DNA of 64,000 nt from Bradyrhizobium embrapense (GCF_001189235.2 NZ_LFIP02000010.1:204599-268598), one strand, 5' to 3'; shown: positions 6,234 through 15,023, counted from the stretch's first letter. Notes: a model not told the origin generated them from the letters alone. A program made the numbers and translations.

Positions 6234-7472
6234 ATGCCGCATTCTTCCGATACTACCGCTGCGCCCCTCGCGGGCGTGACTCTTGCCGACGTGCGCCGCG
6301 CCGCCGACGTGATCCGGGATTCCGTCATGGTCACGGCGTGCAACGAGAGCCGCACGCTGGGCGAGATCTGCGGCTGCCGCCTGTTCCTCAAATTCGAGAA
6401 CCTGCAATTCACCTCGACCTTCAAGGAGCGCGGCGCGCTGAACCGGCTGCAGGCGCTGTCCCCCGAGGAGCACAAGCGCGGGGTGATCGCGATGTCGGCC
6501 GGCAACCACGCCCAGGGCGTGGCCTATCACGCCAAGCGGCTCGGTATCCCCGCCACCATCGTGATGCCGATGGGCACGCCGATGGTGAAGATCGAGAACA
6601 CCAGGCGGCACGGCGCCGAGGTCATCATCACCGGGCAGACGCTGGAAGAATGCTTCGCGTTCGTCGACGCGCATGCCGCCGAGCGCGGCCTGATCCTGGT
6701 CCATCCCTATGACGATCCGCTGATCATTGCCGGACAGGGCACGATCGGGCTCGAAATGCTCGAGGCGGTGCCGGAGCTCGATATCCTGGTGGTGCCGATC
6801 GGCGGCGGCGGACTGATCTCGGGCATCGCCACCGCGGCGAAGGCGATCAAGCCGTCGATGCAGATGATCGGCGTGCAGGCCCAGCTCTATCCGTCGATGT
6901 ACAATGCCGTCAAAGGCGCGCAGCTGCCGATGCGCGGCGATACGCTTGCCGAAGGTATCGCCGTCAAGGCGCCCGGCCAGATCACCACCAGAATCGTTCG
7001 CAAGCTCGTCGACGACATTGTCCTCGTCAGCGAGGACCAGATCGAGCGCGCGGTCGCGACCCTGATCTCGATCGAGAAGACGGTGGTCGAGGGCGCCGGC
7101 GCCGCCGGCCTCGCGGCGGTGCTCGCGGCACCGGAACGCTTCGCCGGCCGCAATGTCGGCCTCGTGCTGACCGGCGGCAATATCGACACCCGGCTGATCG
7201 CCTCGGTCCTGACCCGCGAGCTGGCGCGCGAGGGACGGCTGACGCAGCTGGCGCTCGACATCGTCGATCGGCCAGGACAGCTCGCGGCGGTGTCGATCCT
7301 GCTTGCGGATGCGGGCGCCAACATCATCGAGGTCTCGCATCAGCGCACCTTCTCCGATCTGCCGGCCAAGGCGACGCTGCTCGAGCTCGTGATCGAAACC
7401 CGCGACCGCGCGCATCTGGAAGAGGTGCTGGCGCGGCTCGGCGCTGAAGGATTCGCGGTGCGGGAGACGTAG
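6234..7472 (+). CDS. ilvA: Threonine ammonia-lyase (threonine dehydratase) with ACT domain
   Basis: 412 residues. This PLP enzyme deaminates threonine to 2-oxobutanoate, the first step to isoleucine (biosynthetic use) or of threonine breakdown. The PLP lysine is in FTSTFKERGALNRL (about residue 62). Further family motifs are SAGNHAQGVAYHA, PMGTPMVKIENTRRHGAEV, the phosphate-binding IGGGGLISGIA and LTGGNID. Residues ~335-412 form one ACT domain (ALDIVDRPGQLAAVSILLAD). A single C-terminal ACT and ~410 residues fit the short TdcB/IlvA form (TIGR01127 type) rather than the 500-residue E. coli IlvA with two regulatory domains. The start has no strong ribosome site. It stands alone. Confidence 0.92.
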   Translation: MPHSSDTTAAPLAGVTLADVRRAADVIRDSVMVTACNESRTLGEICGCRLFLKFENLQFTSTFKERGALNRLQALSPEEHKRGVIAMSAGNHAQGVAYHAKRLGIPATIVMPMGTPMVKIENTRRHGAEVIITGQTLEECFAFVDAHAAERGLILVHPYDDPLIIAGQGTIGLEMLEAVPELDILVVPIGGGGLISGIATAAKAIKPSMQMIGVQAQLYPSMYNAVKGAQLPMRGDTLAEGIAVKAPGQITTRIVRKLVDDIVLVSEDQIERAVATLISIEKTVVEGAGAAGLAAVLAAPERFAGRNVGLVLTGGNIDTRLIASVLTRELAREGRLTQLALDIVDRPGQLAAVSILLADAGANIIEVSHQRTFSDLPAKATLLELVIETRDRAHLEEVLARLGAEGFAVRET

Positions 7473-7518
7473 CAACGCGCTCCTCAGGATGACGGGTCAG
7501 ATATGCAGACGAATTTCG

Positions 7519-8034
7519 CTAATCCTCACCCGCCGCAAGTTCGGCGAGCTTCGCGATCGTGTTGATGTTGCGTGCGGTGCCGCTGGCGGCGGCGGGGATC
7601 TTCAGCTTGGAGCGGCCCATCCCGCTGCCATAGGCGACATAGATCTCGCGCTTGCCGAGCTGCACCTGCTCGTCCTGCTGGCCCTTCACGTGCTTCAGGG
7701 CGTCCTTCGGCGGCGGCTCGTCGAGGAAGATTGCGACCGTAAAATTCGGCGGCGCTTTCGGAAACGGATTGGCCTTCAGCACCGCGGCGATCTCGTCCGC
7801 GCTCCGCACCGCAACGCCGACCGGCTTGCCGGCATAGGCGTGCAGCCGCTGCTCCAGCGCGGCCTTGACCTTCGCTGCGCCGAGCTTCGAGGAGAACACG
7901 ACATTGCCGCTGGCGATATAGGTCTCGACGTCGGCAAATCCCGCGTCGAGGCACATCGCCTTCAACTCGGTCATTGGCAGCTTGCCGGTGCCGCCGACAT
8001 TGACCGCGCGCAACAAGGCGACGTAACGCGGCAT
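7519..8034 (-). CDS. DUF1697 family protein
   Basis: 171 residues. The opening PRYVALLRAVNVGGTGKLPM, followed by LKAMCLDAGFADVETYIASGNVVFSS, is the hallmark of DUF1697. Later parts (NPFPKAPPNFTVAIFLDEPP, EIYVAYGSGMGRSKL, GTARNINTIAKLAEL) also match, including the terminal T-x-R-N-x-N-T. The biochemical role is not known. It is the last gene of a minus-strand run (basic protein at 9064, GST at 8683, this gene). Only 7 bases separate it from the GST stop. GAGG in the GST end supports the ATG at 8034 over the GTG three bases earlier. Confidence 0.9.
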   Translation of the reverse strand: MPRYVALLRAVNVGGTGKLPMTELKAMCLDAGFADVETYIASGNVVFSSKLGAAKVKAALEQRLHAYAGKPVGVAVRSADEIAAVLKANPFPKAPPNFTVAIFLDEPPPKDALKHVKGQQDEQVQLGKREIYVAYGSGMGRSKLKIPAAASGTARNINTIAKLAELAAGED

Positions 8035-8041
8035 CACGACC

Positions 8042-8683
8042 TCACGTCAGCAGCAGTGCCATGCCCGGATCGCCCTTCTGCATCGCGCGCTGATAGGCCG
8101 GGCGCGCGGCGATGCGGCCGAGATAGTTCCTGATGTTGGGGCAGCGGCCGAGGTCGTAGGGCAGGAAATAACGCATCGTCGTCAGCGAGAAGCCGATCAT
8201 GATATCGGCGGTCGTGAATTCATCGCCTGCGAGATAGCGCGCGTCGCGCACCCGCGCCTCGATCAGGTCGAACGAGCGGTCGACCCGCGCCTTGGTCGCG
8301 ACCAGCATCGGATTGTCGGCCGCGAGGTTGAGGCGGTGCAGGATCATGCTGCGGCCCATCTGCGCCTGCAACGTGCCGTTGGCGAAGTGAAACCAGTACA
8401 GGAACTGGGCGAAGTCGGGATGGTCTGATGGCAGCGTCAGCCGTCCATTGCCGTATCTCGCGACGATGTATTCGACGACAGCGCCGGATTCGGCCAGCAC
8501 CAGCGCGCCGTCGGTGATGACGGGCGCGGCGCCGATCGGATGCAGTGCCTTGTAGTCGGCTGGCGCCAGCATCGTGACTGGATCGCGCGTGGTGCACTTC
8601 AGCTCATATGGAATCTCCAGCTCCTCGCACAGCCAGACGATGCGCTCCGATTGCGACTTGCCGAGATGGTGAACGGTGAGCAT
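8042..8683 (-). CDS. Glutathione S-transferase family protein
   Basis: 213 residues. The N-terminal thioredoxin-like domain (1-80) reads LTVHHLGKSQSERIVWLCEE, with Ser at the usual catalytic position, then HPIGAAPVITDGALVLAESGAVVEYIV, where the cis-Pro and the ESGAV glutathione-contact motif are clear. The C-terminal helical domain (90-210) includes YLAGDEFTTADIMIGFSL, the N-capping box and hydrophobic staple conserved in GSTs. The substrate cannot be told. It lies 15 bp downstream of a lysine/alanine-rich protein gene and 7 bp ahead of DUF1697, so the three form an operon. Confidence 0.92.
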   Translation of the reverse strand: MLTVHHLGKSQSERIVWLCEELEIPYELKCTTRDPVTMLAPADYKALHPIGAAPVITDGALVLAESGAVVEYIVARYGNGRLTLPSDHPDFAQFLYWFHFANGTLQAQMGRSMILHRLNLAADNPMLVATKARVDRSFDLIEARVRDARYLAGDEFTTADIMIGFSLTTMRYFLPYDLGRCPNIRNYLGRIAARPAYQRAMQKGDPGMALLLT

Positions 8684-8698
8684 GCGTGCGCTCCCTTC

Positions 8699-9064
8699 TC
8701 AGGCGGCCTTTTTCTTCTTCGCCGGCTTCTTCCCGGATGTCCTGTCGGGTTTCGTATCGGGCTTCTTTTCAGGGCTCTTCTCCGGCTTGTTGGCCGGCGG
8801 CGGCTCTTCCATCGCCTTCTTCATGGCGCGGGCATAGGCGTCGGCAGCATTCTCCGCCGAGTTCTGCAACCGCTTGGCGGTCGCGGTGGCGTTCAGGATC
8901 GTGCTCTTGGCGAGGTGGCGGAAGCGCGCCTTGGTCTCCTTGTCCTTGGCCTTGGCGGCGCGCGCGACCCAGACGGCCTGGCGCTTCCTGGCAGCCGCCA
9001 TCACGGCCTTGGTCTGCGCTCTTGCGGTTTGCCGGATGACGGCGTCGAGGTCGGCTTCGGCCAT
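8699..9064 (-). CDS. Lys/Ala-rich basic protein, histone H1-like tail
   Basis: 121 residues. The first ~80 residues are predicted helical and alanine-rich (AEADLDAVIRQTARAQTKAV, LAKSTILNATATAKRLQNSA). The last 40 are a lysine/proline tail (repeated KPEKSPEKKPDTKPDR and GKKPAKKKKAA), like the C-terminal tails of bacterial histone H1-like and phasin-like proteins. I see no defined fold. It may bind nucleic acid or polyhydroxyalkanoate granules; neither is shown. It is the promoter-proximal gene of the run with GST and DUF1697. Confidence 0.7.
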   Translation of the reverse strand: MAEADLDAVIRQTARAQTKAVMAAARKRQAVWVARAAKAKDKETKARFRHLAKSTILNATATAKRLQNSAENAADAYARAMKKAMEEPPPANKPEKSPEKKPDTKPDRTSGKKPAKKKKAA

Positions 9065-9322
9065 TCAGATACACTCATTGACTGGATGTACGCCGGGGTG
9101 GGCGCACGGTGGGAGGAGGGGAGGTATCACTAGCGCAACCCGCGCCGTTTGAACATGCGATCCTTTGCGATGCCCCCGAGGGGCGCGGGCCGGCGGATGG
9201 TTGCGCGCGCTCCATCCAGGCAGGGCGCACGGCGTCGACGTCGCGAAGAATGATCCACGACGGCCGATGCGGTTAACCGTGTTGCCGGTTTCTTGCAGGC
9301 TCGTCTGAGCGCAGCTTGAGTC

Positions 9323-10435
9323 TCAATCCGCCGCTGAACCCGGCGGCACCTTGGCGCCGGCGAGCAATCCGGCCAATTCCACCTGTCGGCCGAGCCCGGT
9401 CTTCGCCAGCACGGCCTTGAGCTGGTTGCGCACGGTTTCGCGGGAGATGCCGAACGCGACGGCGATGGCCTCGACGGTTCGTCCTTCGCCGATGCCGCGC
9501 GCAACCCGCGCTTCGGCGGGCGTCAGGTCGAACAGGCCCTGCAGCACTTCCGCGGTCGGCACTTCCGATGGCACCACCGGCGTCACGATCACGATCGCCA
9601 GCGCGCGGTCGAACAGGTCACGCGCCGCGCCCTGGATCGGGACCAGATGCACGATCAGCGGCGGGCGATCGTCCTGCGCAGCGATCGGGACCGAGCGGAC
9701 CTCGGCGCTGATGAGACCCTGATCGAGCGCGGCCAGCGCCTGCGCGAACAGCGCGTCGGCGGCGGTTGCCGCCAGCGTCAGGCGATCGGAGCGATCCTGC
9801 ATCACATCGGGCACCAGGCGGTCGAACAGCGGGTTGGCCGCCATCAGACGGCCGCCGCGCCGCAGCACCGCCGCGGGCAGTCCGAGCATCGCCAGCGACT
9901 CGGTTGCCGCCCTGGCGCGCTCCATCCCGAGCCGTGCCGACAGCAGCGCCGCCCGCGCCAGATGCGGGCGCAGCGCGTCGAGCTGCTCGATCGCTTCCCG
10001 CTCGATCGGTCCGTGCCGGTATTCGCGCTCGACGCTGTAGATCAGCACGTCGCCGCTCGGCACCGGAATCGCAGTACCGGCGCCCCATCCGAGCCCGCGC
10101 GGACGGAAGAACTCGCGGATCTGGAAATCCTGCTGCACCTCCTCGGGTGTGTCGAACACGTCGATGTCGCGCAGGAAGCCGGCATGATTGGCCGCGAGCA
10201 GGCGCGGCAACCGCCCGTTGCGCTCGTGCCAGCCGCCCTCGACATAGGCCACCGTGTCGTCGTGCATGTCGGGGGATGCGACCCAGCGGACGTCGTGCGG
10301 GGCTGCCGTCAGCAGCACGATACCGCGCGCTCGCGCGATCCCGCCGACCTGATGCAGCACGTTCGGCCACAACTCGGGGACGACAGCGGCCTCATAGGCC
10401 AGGTCAATCAGGTGCTCGTGCAGGTCGTTCGCCAT
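9323..10435 (-). CDS. LuxR-type helix-turn-helix transcriptional regulator
   Basis: 370 residues. The C-terminal ~65 residues are a LuxR/GerE helix-turn-helix: FDLTPAEARVARGIGEGRTV, then EAIAVAFGISRETVRNQLKA and VLAKTGLGRQVELAGLLAG. The long N-terminal part (1-290) has no recognisable autoinducer or receiver domain. It contains segments that look like a PAS-like sensor (LAMLGLPAAVLRRGGRLMAA, PLFDRL). This 370-residue LuxR layout is common in Bradyrhizobium and of unknown signal. It is transcribed alone; no partner gene is adjacent, so its target is unknown. Confidence 0.88.
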   Translation of the reverse strand: MANDLHEHLIDLAYEAAVVPELWPNVLHQVGGIARARGIVLLTAAPHDVRWVASPDMHDDTVAYVEGGWHERNGRLPRLLAANHAGFLRDIDVFDTPEEVQQDFQIREFFRPRGLGWGAGTAIPVPSGDVLIYSVEREYRHGPIEREAIEQLDALRPHLARAALLSARLGMERARAATESLAMLGLPAAVLRRGGRLMAANPLFDRLVPDVMQDRSDRLTLAATAADALFAQALAALDQGLISAEVRSVPIAAQDDRPPLIVHLVPIQGAARDLFDRALAIVIVTPVVPSEVPTAEVLQGLFDLTPAEARVARGIGEGRTVEAIAVAFGISRETVRNQLKAVLAKTGLGRQVELAGLLAGAKVPPGSAAD

Positions 10436-10554
10436 CGGTCATTCCAGGAAAATATTGCTGCCCAAAAGATTAACCCATCGATCGCGAAATTATTGCGTAG
10501 AGCAATTCAGCCCGAGCCACGAGTCCGGGCTTTCCCGGTGCGCGCCAGCGCGCG

Positions 10555-10959
10555 TCACGAGGAATTGCGGCGTTTCGGCGGGCTTGTTCGGGATTTTCGC
10601 GCGGGCGCGGCGGGCCCGGCTCGTTTGGCTGCGACCCGGCGCGCGGCGGCCAGCGCAACCTGCGCCCAGACGACGAGTTCGTCGGGCTCATCGAACAGCC
10701 GTTCCGGCACCCGCCAGAATGCGAGATCGATGGTCACGCCCTGCTTGGCGTAGTTGAGCGGCGGGCTCGCCGCCGCCTCCCTGAACGTCTCGCGGTTCTG
10801 ATCGTCGACCCGCACGTAGAATGTGTTGTCGGTGACCATCCCGAGCATCACGCCGTCGCAGAATACGCCGGTCTTGCCGAACATGCGCCGCATCGTGATT
10901 CGGCCGAGCGGCGCGAGTTGCTCGCGCAGGAATTCGGCAAAGGCAGGACTGGCAACCAT
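10555..10959 (-). CDS. TfoX/Sxy N-terminal domain protein
   Basis: 134 residues from the ATG at 10959. The TfoX N-terminal pattern is clear: FAEFLREQLAPLGRITMRRM, FGKTGVFCDGVMLGMVTDN, FYVRVDD, and a closing YWRVPE-like FWRVPERLFDEPDELVVWAQ. TfoX/Sxy is a competence regulator in gamma-proteobacteria, but short single-domain forms in alphaproteobacteria have no proven role. The tail is basic (PARKSRTSPPKRRNSS). A longer in-frame start at 11160 adds 67 residues unlike the family and is rejected. Confidence 0.88.
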   Translation of the reverse strand: MVASPAFAEFLREQLAPLGRITMRRMFGKTGVFCDGVMLGMVTDNTFYVRVDDQNRETFREAAASPPLNYAKQGVTIDLAFWRVPERLFDEPDELVVWAQVALAAARRVAAKRAGPAAPARKSRTSPPKRRNSS

Positions 10960-11160
10960 TCCCGGTCTCGCAAGGCAATCAGCCTGCCGAATGATGACCG
11001 GAACCTCTGCGTCCGACAACCGCCGTGACGCGATCCGGAGTCTTGAGGAGGAGGTTGCCTGAATGCTTGGACGGGGTGAATTGGTCGAGTGGCGTGGCTT
11101 GCAGGAAGCTCTCGCCCGAAGCTGTCGGGAGGACACCTCGGTGCCTCCCGACATCAGCAC

Positions 11161-11460
11161 TTAGTTGCAGCCGCAGCCGTGCGAGTGGCCGCCGCCAAGG
11201 ATCCCGGACAGAATGTTGGTGTTCTTGAGGCTGATCGGCAGGATGGCCGAAACGTTGGTCTTGTTGCCGTTCAGGACGTTCACGCCGCCGCCGAGCACGT
11301 TGACGTTGTTGAGCGCGTTGACATTGAGCGCGGAGACCGCGGTCGTGATCGGGGCGATCACCGAACCGATCAGGCCACCGCCACCACCGCGGGGGCCGCC
11401 GGCGAAGGCCGGCGAGGCGACGAGCGAGGCAAGAGCGACGGCGACGATATACTGCTTCAT
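11161..11460 (-). CDS. Small secreted Gly/Asn-rich protein with Cys/His tail
   Basis: 99 residues from the ATG at 11460, which follows an excellent GGAGGAAG ribosome site. A signal peptide is obvious (KQYIVAVALASLVASPAFA, cut before GGPRGGG). The mature part has a Gly stretch, then repeats of hydrophobic-Asn pattern (ALNVNALNNVNVLGGGVNVL, ILPISLKNTNILSGILGGG) and ends HSHGCGCN. The NVNVLxGGVNVLN pattern resembles short amyloid or beta-solenoid repeats. The His/Cys end could bind metal. No family is recognised. It is divergent from the outer-membrane barrel gene across an AT-rich region with two CtrA-like motifs. Confidence 0.72.
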   Translation of the reverse strand: MKQYIVAVALASLVASPAFAGGPRGGGGGLIGSVIAPITTAVSALNVNALNNVNVLGGGVNVLNGNKTNVSAILPISLKNTNILSGILGGGHSHGCGCN

Positions 11461-11482
11461 GACTTCCTCCGTTGTTATCAAG

Positions 11483-11499
11483 CCAAGCCGTTTGCTTGG
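11483..11499. promoter_or_regulatory. Inverted repeat CCAAGC-N5-GCTTGG in the leader of the secreted protein
   Basis: Arms CCAAGC (11483-11488) and GCTTGG (11494-11499) are perfect complements around CGTTT. The repeat ends 23 bases before the ATG of the minus-strand small secreted protein. It could be an operator or a leader hairpin. No matching copy is seen elsewhere in the window. Confidence 0.4.
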
Positions 11500-11567
11500 T
11501 CGCCGCCACTATTCACGTTCCGGATTCGCATACAACTTGAAGTGGTTCTTTACTCTAATACTTAGCG

Positions 11568-11696
11568 TTAACCATGTTATCGAAATTCCTGATGCCTTCA
11601 TCTATGCTGATGATGCGATCAAAATCGGTCGCGAAGCGCTTCAGACGGGACACCGAAATCAACCATAAATTGCACATTTAACGGCGGATTAACCAT
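11568..11696. promoter_or_regulatory. Two TTAACCAT motifs (possible CtrA sites) in a divergent promoter region
   Basis: TTAACCAT occurs at 11568-11575 and again at 11689-11696, both on the plus strand, inside the 269-bp AT-rich gap between the small secreted protein (starts 11460, minus) and the outer-membrane barrel (starts 11730, plus). TTAACCAT is a described variant of the CtrA binding motif in Caulobacter. The second copy lies 33 bp before the barrel ATG. CtrA control of both genes is inference. Confidence 0.45.
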
Positions 11697-11729
11697 GATT
11701 TCCGACGCTGTGAGCGGAGGGTCGCGTCC

Positions 11730-12932
11730 ATGATTCGGCGTGCGTCGTTGGCGGCGGTTGTTGTTGCTTCGCAGCTCGGCGTCTCTGCGGCACTTGCACA
11801 GACCGTTCCGGCGGGGACGGTAACCGTGAATACAGGCTCGATCGGCCTGCGCACGGGCTACGATTCCAATCCGACCGACACGCTGGGCGCCCGCGGGAGC
11901 ATGTTCGCAACGCAGACGATCAACTACGATTATCTGCGCGGCTCGCTGCAGGACGGCATCATCGGACTCAGCGTCAAGTTCGCCGACACGCAATACGATC
12001 CCGGCGTCGCAGCCCCCAGCACCACGGCCATCATCGCGGCCAGCGGAGCGATCGAGCTTGCACCGAAGCTGGCGTTGCGCACCACGTTGACGACGACGGT
12101 CGACGACAATTGGGCGCGCCGCTCGCATGGCGTCCAGCTGCGCAACCGCGTCGAATACGACACCACCGATTTTCGAATATTCGCCAATGTCGACACCGGC
12201 ATCAACGCGCTCAACGAGCGAAACATCTTCACGCTGGGTGATTTCCTGCCCCAGGACGAGAACTTCGTGACGCGCACCTTCATGCCCGGCTTCGCCTACA
12301 AGTTCGGGACCGGCGAGATCGGCACGTCGCTCGTGCTGTCGCGCGTGGCTTATCTTGCGACCGACATTTTCGGCCTCGATCGCAGCCACAAGATCGTGCA
12401 GCCGAACGTGTTCTTCACGGTGAAGAGCAGCGGCGTCGAAGTCGAAGGCTCCATATCGCCATACTTCGCGAGCTACGACACGACCGATTTCGACGACGTC
12501 AAGCAGCTGCTCTACACCGCCAAGGCCAAGTACCAGGCCGGTTCATGGACCTTCGGCGTCGGGTCGTCGCGAACGGTCTCGGACACCACGCTCTCGTTCG
12601 CCTCGCGCGATGTCGGGCAGTCGAACGAGGCCTCGGTCAGCTACAAGTTCGACGACAAGAACGCCGTCAGCCTGCTGGCGCGCTATCGCCGTGACGATTA
12701 TCTCAACACCGATCTATGGAGCACGACGTTCCTCACCGGCCTCGATTTCGCGCACGATTTCGGCGACGGATATATCGGCACGGCCGGCGCCTCTGTCCGG
12801 CAGGTCCGCCGGCCTGACGAGGTCCAGCCGTGGGCGGTGAACGTGCAGATCGGCTTCCAGAAGAAGCTCGATTTTGGCGAAGCGCCGAAGGCCGCCGATG
12901 CCAAGGTTACCGAGGTCAAGCCCAAGATCTGA
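11730..12932 (+). CDS. Outer-membrane beta-barrel protein
   Basis: 400 residues. A signal peptide is present (IRRASLAAVVVASQLGVSAA, cut after ALAQ). The mature sequence is a chain of amphipathic beta-strands of 8-12 residues with aromatic girdle residues (FATQTINYDYLRGSL, IGLSVKFADTQYDP, EYDTTDFRIFANVDTGIN, VSYKFDDKNAVSLLARYRRDDY, YIGTAGASVRQVRRPDE, WAVNVQIGFQKKLDFGE). This fits the BBP2-like outer-membrane family common in alphaproteobacteria. The last ~15 residues (APKAADAKVTEVKPKI) lie beyond the final strand, so the barrel does not end on the usual terminal Phe. The ribosome site GGAGGG is 8 bases before the ATG. Function could be adhesion or polysaccharide export. Confidence 0.82.
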   Translation: MIRRASLAAVVVASQLGVSAALAQTVPAGTVTVNTGSIGLRTGYDSNPTDTLGARGSMFATQTINYDYLRGSLQDGIIGLSVKFADTQYDPGVAAPSTTAIIAASGAIELAPKLALRTTLTTTVDDNWARRSHGVQLRNRVEYDTTDFRIFANVDTGINALNERNIFTLGDFLPQDENFVTRTFMPGFAYKFGTGEIGTSLVLSRVAYLATDIFGLDRSHKIVQPNVFFTVKSSGVEVEGSISPYFASYDTTDFDDVKQLLYTAKAKYQAGSWTFGVGSSRTVSDTTLSFASRDVGQSNEASVSYKFDDKNAVSLLARYRRDDYLNTDLWSTTFLTGLDFAHDFGDGYIGTAGASVRQVRRPDEVQPWAVNVQIGFQKKLDFGEAPKAADAKVTEVKPKI

Positions 12933-13173
12933 CCCGACGGTCGTCGCCGCGTGTGGCGAAATTGAACCCGTGTGACAGTCGGAAATACTTCCGAAGCGTC
13001 TCGAAACGTATTCGGCTTGAATTGTCGCGGCGGTAGGCCTGCGAGCGTCACACGCTTGCAACGCCGCGCGCGAACCTTCGACCATGAACATCCTTTAATT
13101 TGTATCCGCGCGACTTGTCGCGCCTGCTGGGCGGCGACATGTGGTCGAGCCATCGCCGGCTCAGGGAGGGCCG

Positions 13174-14307
13174 ATGATCAGCCGCAGGGCGCTTTCCGGA
13201 TTGTTGATGACGCTGGTCGGACCCTCATCGGTCACCGGCAACACGCTGGCACTCAGTCACTGCCAGGGATCGTGCGCGAATGTCGATCTGCCGGCGCTTG
13301 GCTACGACACGTTCTGCCGGTCGTTCTTCGATATCGCGGCGAGAGGAAAGCTGCGCGCAGTCGCCACCGGGCAGGGCATCCGAAGGGAAATGCGGTCGCT
13401 GTTCCGGGAGCGGCGGCTGTATAGGCCATCGCACGACGAGATCCGGATTCTCTGGCGCGGCACGGCGGATGGATTCTCGGTCGTGAAGGTCGAGTTCGAT
13501 CTGGAATGCGGCGTGCCGGTGCGCGGATGTCTCGGGATTCCCGACGGCCCGCTCAAGGGATTGATCCTGCTCGGCCACGGTATGGCGAGCACGCCGGAGC
13601 GGTGCTTCGATGACGCCGACAAGGACTACATGAACGCGCTCGGCAAACAGCTTTGCCAGGACGGCTATGTGGTCTGGTGTCCCTACATCGTTCAGATCGG
13701 AAACCAGGAAAGCCAGAACAACATCGCCGCGATGCTGGCATCCCATAGCGTCTCCGCGCACAACGTGTCGTGCGCCTCGATCGACGCCGGAGAGATCGTC
13801 TGCCGCAAGCTGACCGGTGTGTCAGGTCTGAATGTCGGCGTCTACGGGGCGTCCTGGGGTGCGCTTCTGGCGCTGCATCTGGAAGCCGCCACCGGACAAA
13901 TGCGGCCGACCGTCATCTCCGGATATATGCGCGACGAGAGGAAGCTTCTGACGTCGTCCGTCGTCAGCAAGAACCTCGGCATCGAGCTCGCAACCTACAT
14001 TCATTTCGCCAACAGCCGCGCCAGGTATACCGGCGCGGAGCTCGCGTATCTGCTCTCTCCGTGTCCGCTGTTCGTCGAGATCGGCAGCCGCGATGCTGCA
14101 AACGCGGTCGAGCTCGGGCGGGACGAGAAGTTCGCGGAGATGCGATCCGTCTATGCGTCATCGGCCCATCCGGATCTGATCGAGATGGACGTGTTCGACG
14201 GCGTGCATGAGGCCAGCGGCAAGCGCGCAAGGCCATGGCTGTACGGCCATCTGGCGTCGCCGGCGTATCAAGAGACGTCTCGCTTGAAGAACGCCATCGC
14301 GTTGTGA
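13174..14307 (+). CDS. Alpha/beta hydrolase family protein
   Basis: 377 residues from the ATG at 13174, which has GGGAGGG 5 bases upstream. Core motifs: LKGLILLGHGMAS as oxyanion strand, GLNVGVYGASWGALLALHLE as the nucleophile elbow (G-A-S-W-G, Ser near residue 224), and DVFDGVHEASG with the probable catalytic His. An Asp in the LFVEIGSRDA segment could complete the triad. This resembles dienelactone-hydrolase or acetyl-xylan-esterase-like enzymes. The N terminus (ISRRALSGLLMTLVGPSS) carries RR and a hydrophobic stretch and might be a Tat-type signal, but no cleavage site is clear. The substrate is unknown. Confidence 0.72.
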   Translation: MISRRALSGLLMTLVGPSSVTGNTLALSHCQGSCANVDLPALGYDTFCRSFFDIAARGKLRAVATGQGIRREMRSLFRERRLYRPSHDEIRILWRGTADGFSVVKVEFDLECGVPVRGCLGIPDGPLKGLILLGHGMASTPERCFDDADKDYMNALGKQLCQDGYVVWCPYIVQIGNQESQNNIAAMLASHSVSAHNVSCASIDAGEIVCRKLTGVSGLNVGVYGASWGALLALHLEAATGQMRPTVISGYMRDERKLLTSSVVSKNLGIELATYIHFANSRARYTGAELAYLLSPCPLFVEIGSRDAANAVELGRDEKFAEMRSVYASSAHPDLIEMDVFDGVHEASGKRARPWLYGHLASPAYQETSRLKNAIAL

Positions 14308-14369
14308 GGACAGTCGTCGCTGTGGCCAAGCTCGGCTCGGTCGGCTCCGCGCGTTGCGAGGATCCCCGA

Positions 14370-15005
14370 TCATTTGCCTGCGACAGCGCGCCGCTTCGAG
14401 AGGCAGGCTTCGACCAATGCGATCAGCTCTTGCCGCAGGGCAGGCGATGCCAGAATATCCAGCCGCGCGGCCTCGTGCACGACGCCGGCGACTGCTGCGG
14501 CAAGCACCCGCGCGGCGATCCGGGTATCGGTGGCGTTGCCCCGCATGTTCGCGGTGAACAGCGCCTCGCAGCCCTTGCGATATTCCGTCTCGAACCGGCG
14601 ATGCGTGGCCGCGCCGGCTGCATCACGCGGCGCTTCCTCGAGCAGAACCCGATGGGCCGCGGGAAAGCGGCGATGCACGTCGATCATGCCGTCGACGAAT
14701 GCGACGATGCGGCACGCTCGCGATCTTGTGTCGTCGGTCGCGGTGCATAGCACCGCCAGCAATTCATCGAAGTGCCGACGCCTGGTTGCCTCGACCAGCG
14801 CAAGCTTGTTGGGGAAGTATTGGTAGAGCGATCCGATGCTGACGCCGGCCCTCTCCGCCACCGCATTGGTCGTCGTCGCGGACCAGCCGCGCTCGCCGAG
14901 AATGTGAGCGGCGGCGTCGAGGATGGCCTCGATGGTAGCACGCGAACGGGCCTGACGCGGCACTTTCCGCATCTTGCTCGTCGCTGCCGGAATGCGAGTA
15001 GCCAC
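14370..15005 (-). CDS. TetR family transcriptional regulator
   Basis: 211 residues from a GTG at 15005 with GGAGAGG 6 bases upstream. The N-terminal helix-turn-helix is typical: RQARSRATIEAILDAAAHIL, GERGWSATTTNAVAERAGVS, then IGSLYQYFPNKLALVEA. The ligand domain (about 80-205) is helical; it contains AFVDGMIDVHRRFPAAHRVL. The gene is divergent from a medium-chain oxidoreductase gene, and a perfect 23-bp inverted repeat (15024-15046) lies between them. It most likely represses itself and the oxidoreductase, with release by an electrophilic or aromatic ligand (inference). Confidence 0.92.
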   Translation of the reverse strand: MATRIPAATSKMRKVPRQARSRATIEAILDAAAHILGERGWSATTTNAVAERAGVSIGSLYQYFPNKLALVEATRRRHFDELLAVLCTATDDTRSRACRIVAFVDGMIDVHRRFPAAHRVLLEEAPRDAAGAATHRRFETEYRKGCEALFTANMRGNATDTRIAARVLAAAVAGVVHEAARLDILASPALRQELIALVEACLSKRRAVAGK

Positions 15006-15023
15006 TTGGACCTCTCCGCCAGT

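Noticed and set aside
6093..7475. A 460-residue antisense frame over threonine ammonia-lyase
   Set aside because: It is a shadow of a well-conserved gene and has a His/Arg/Asp-rich composition typical of such shadows.
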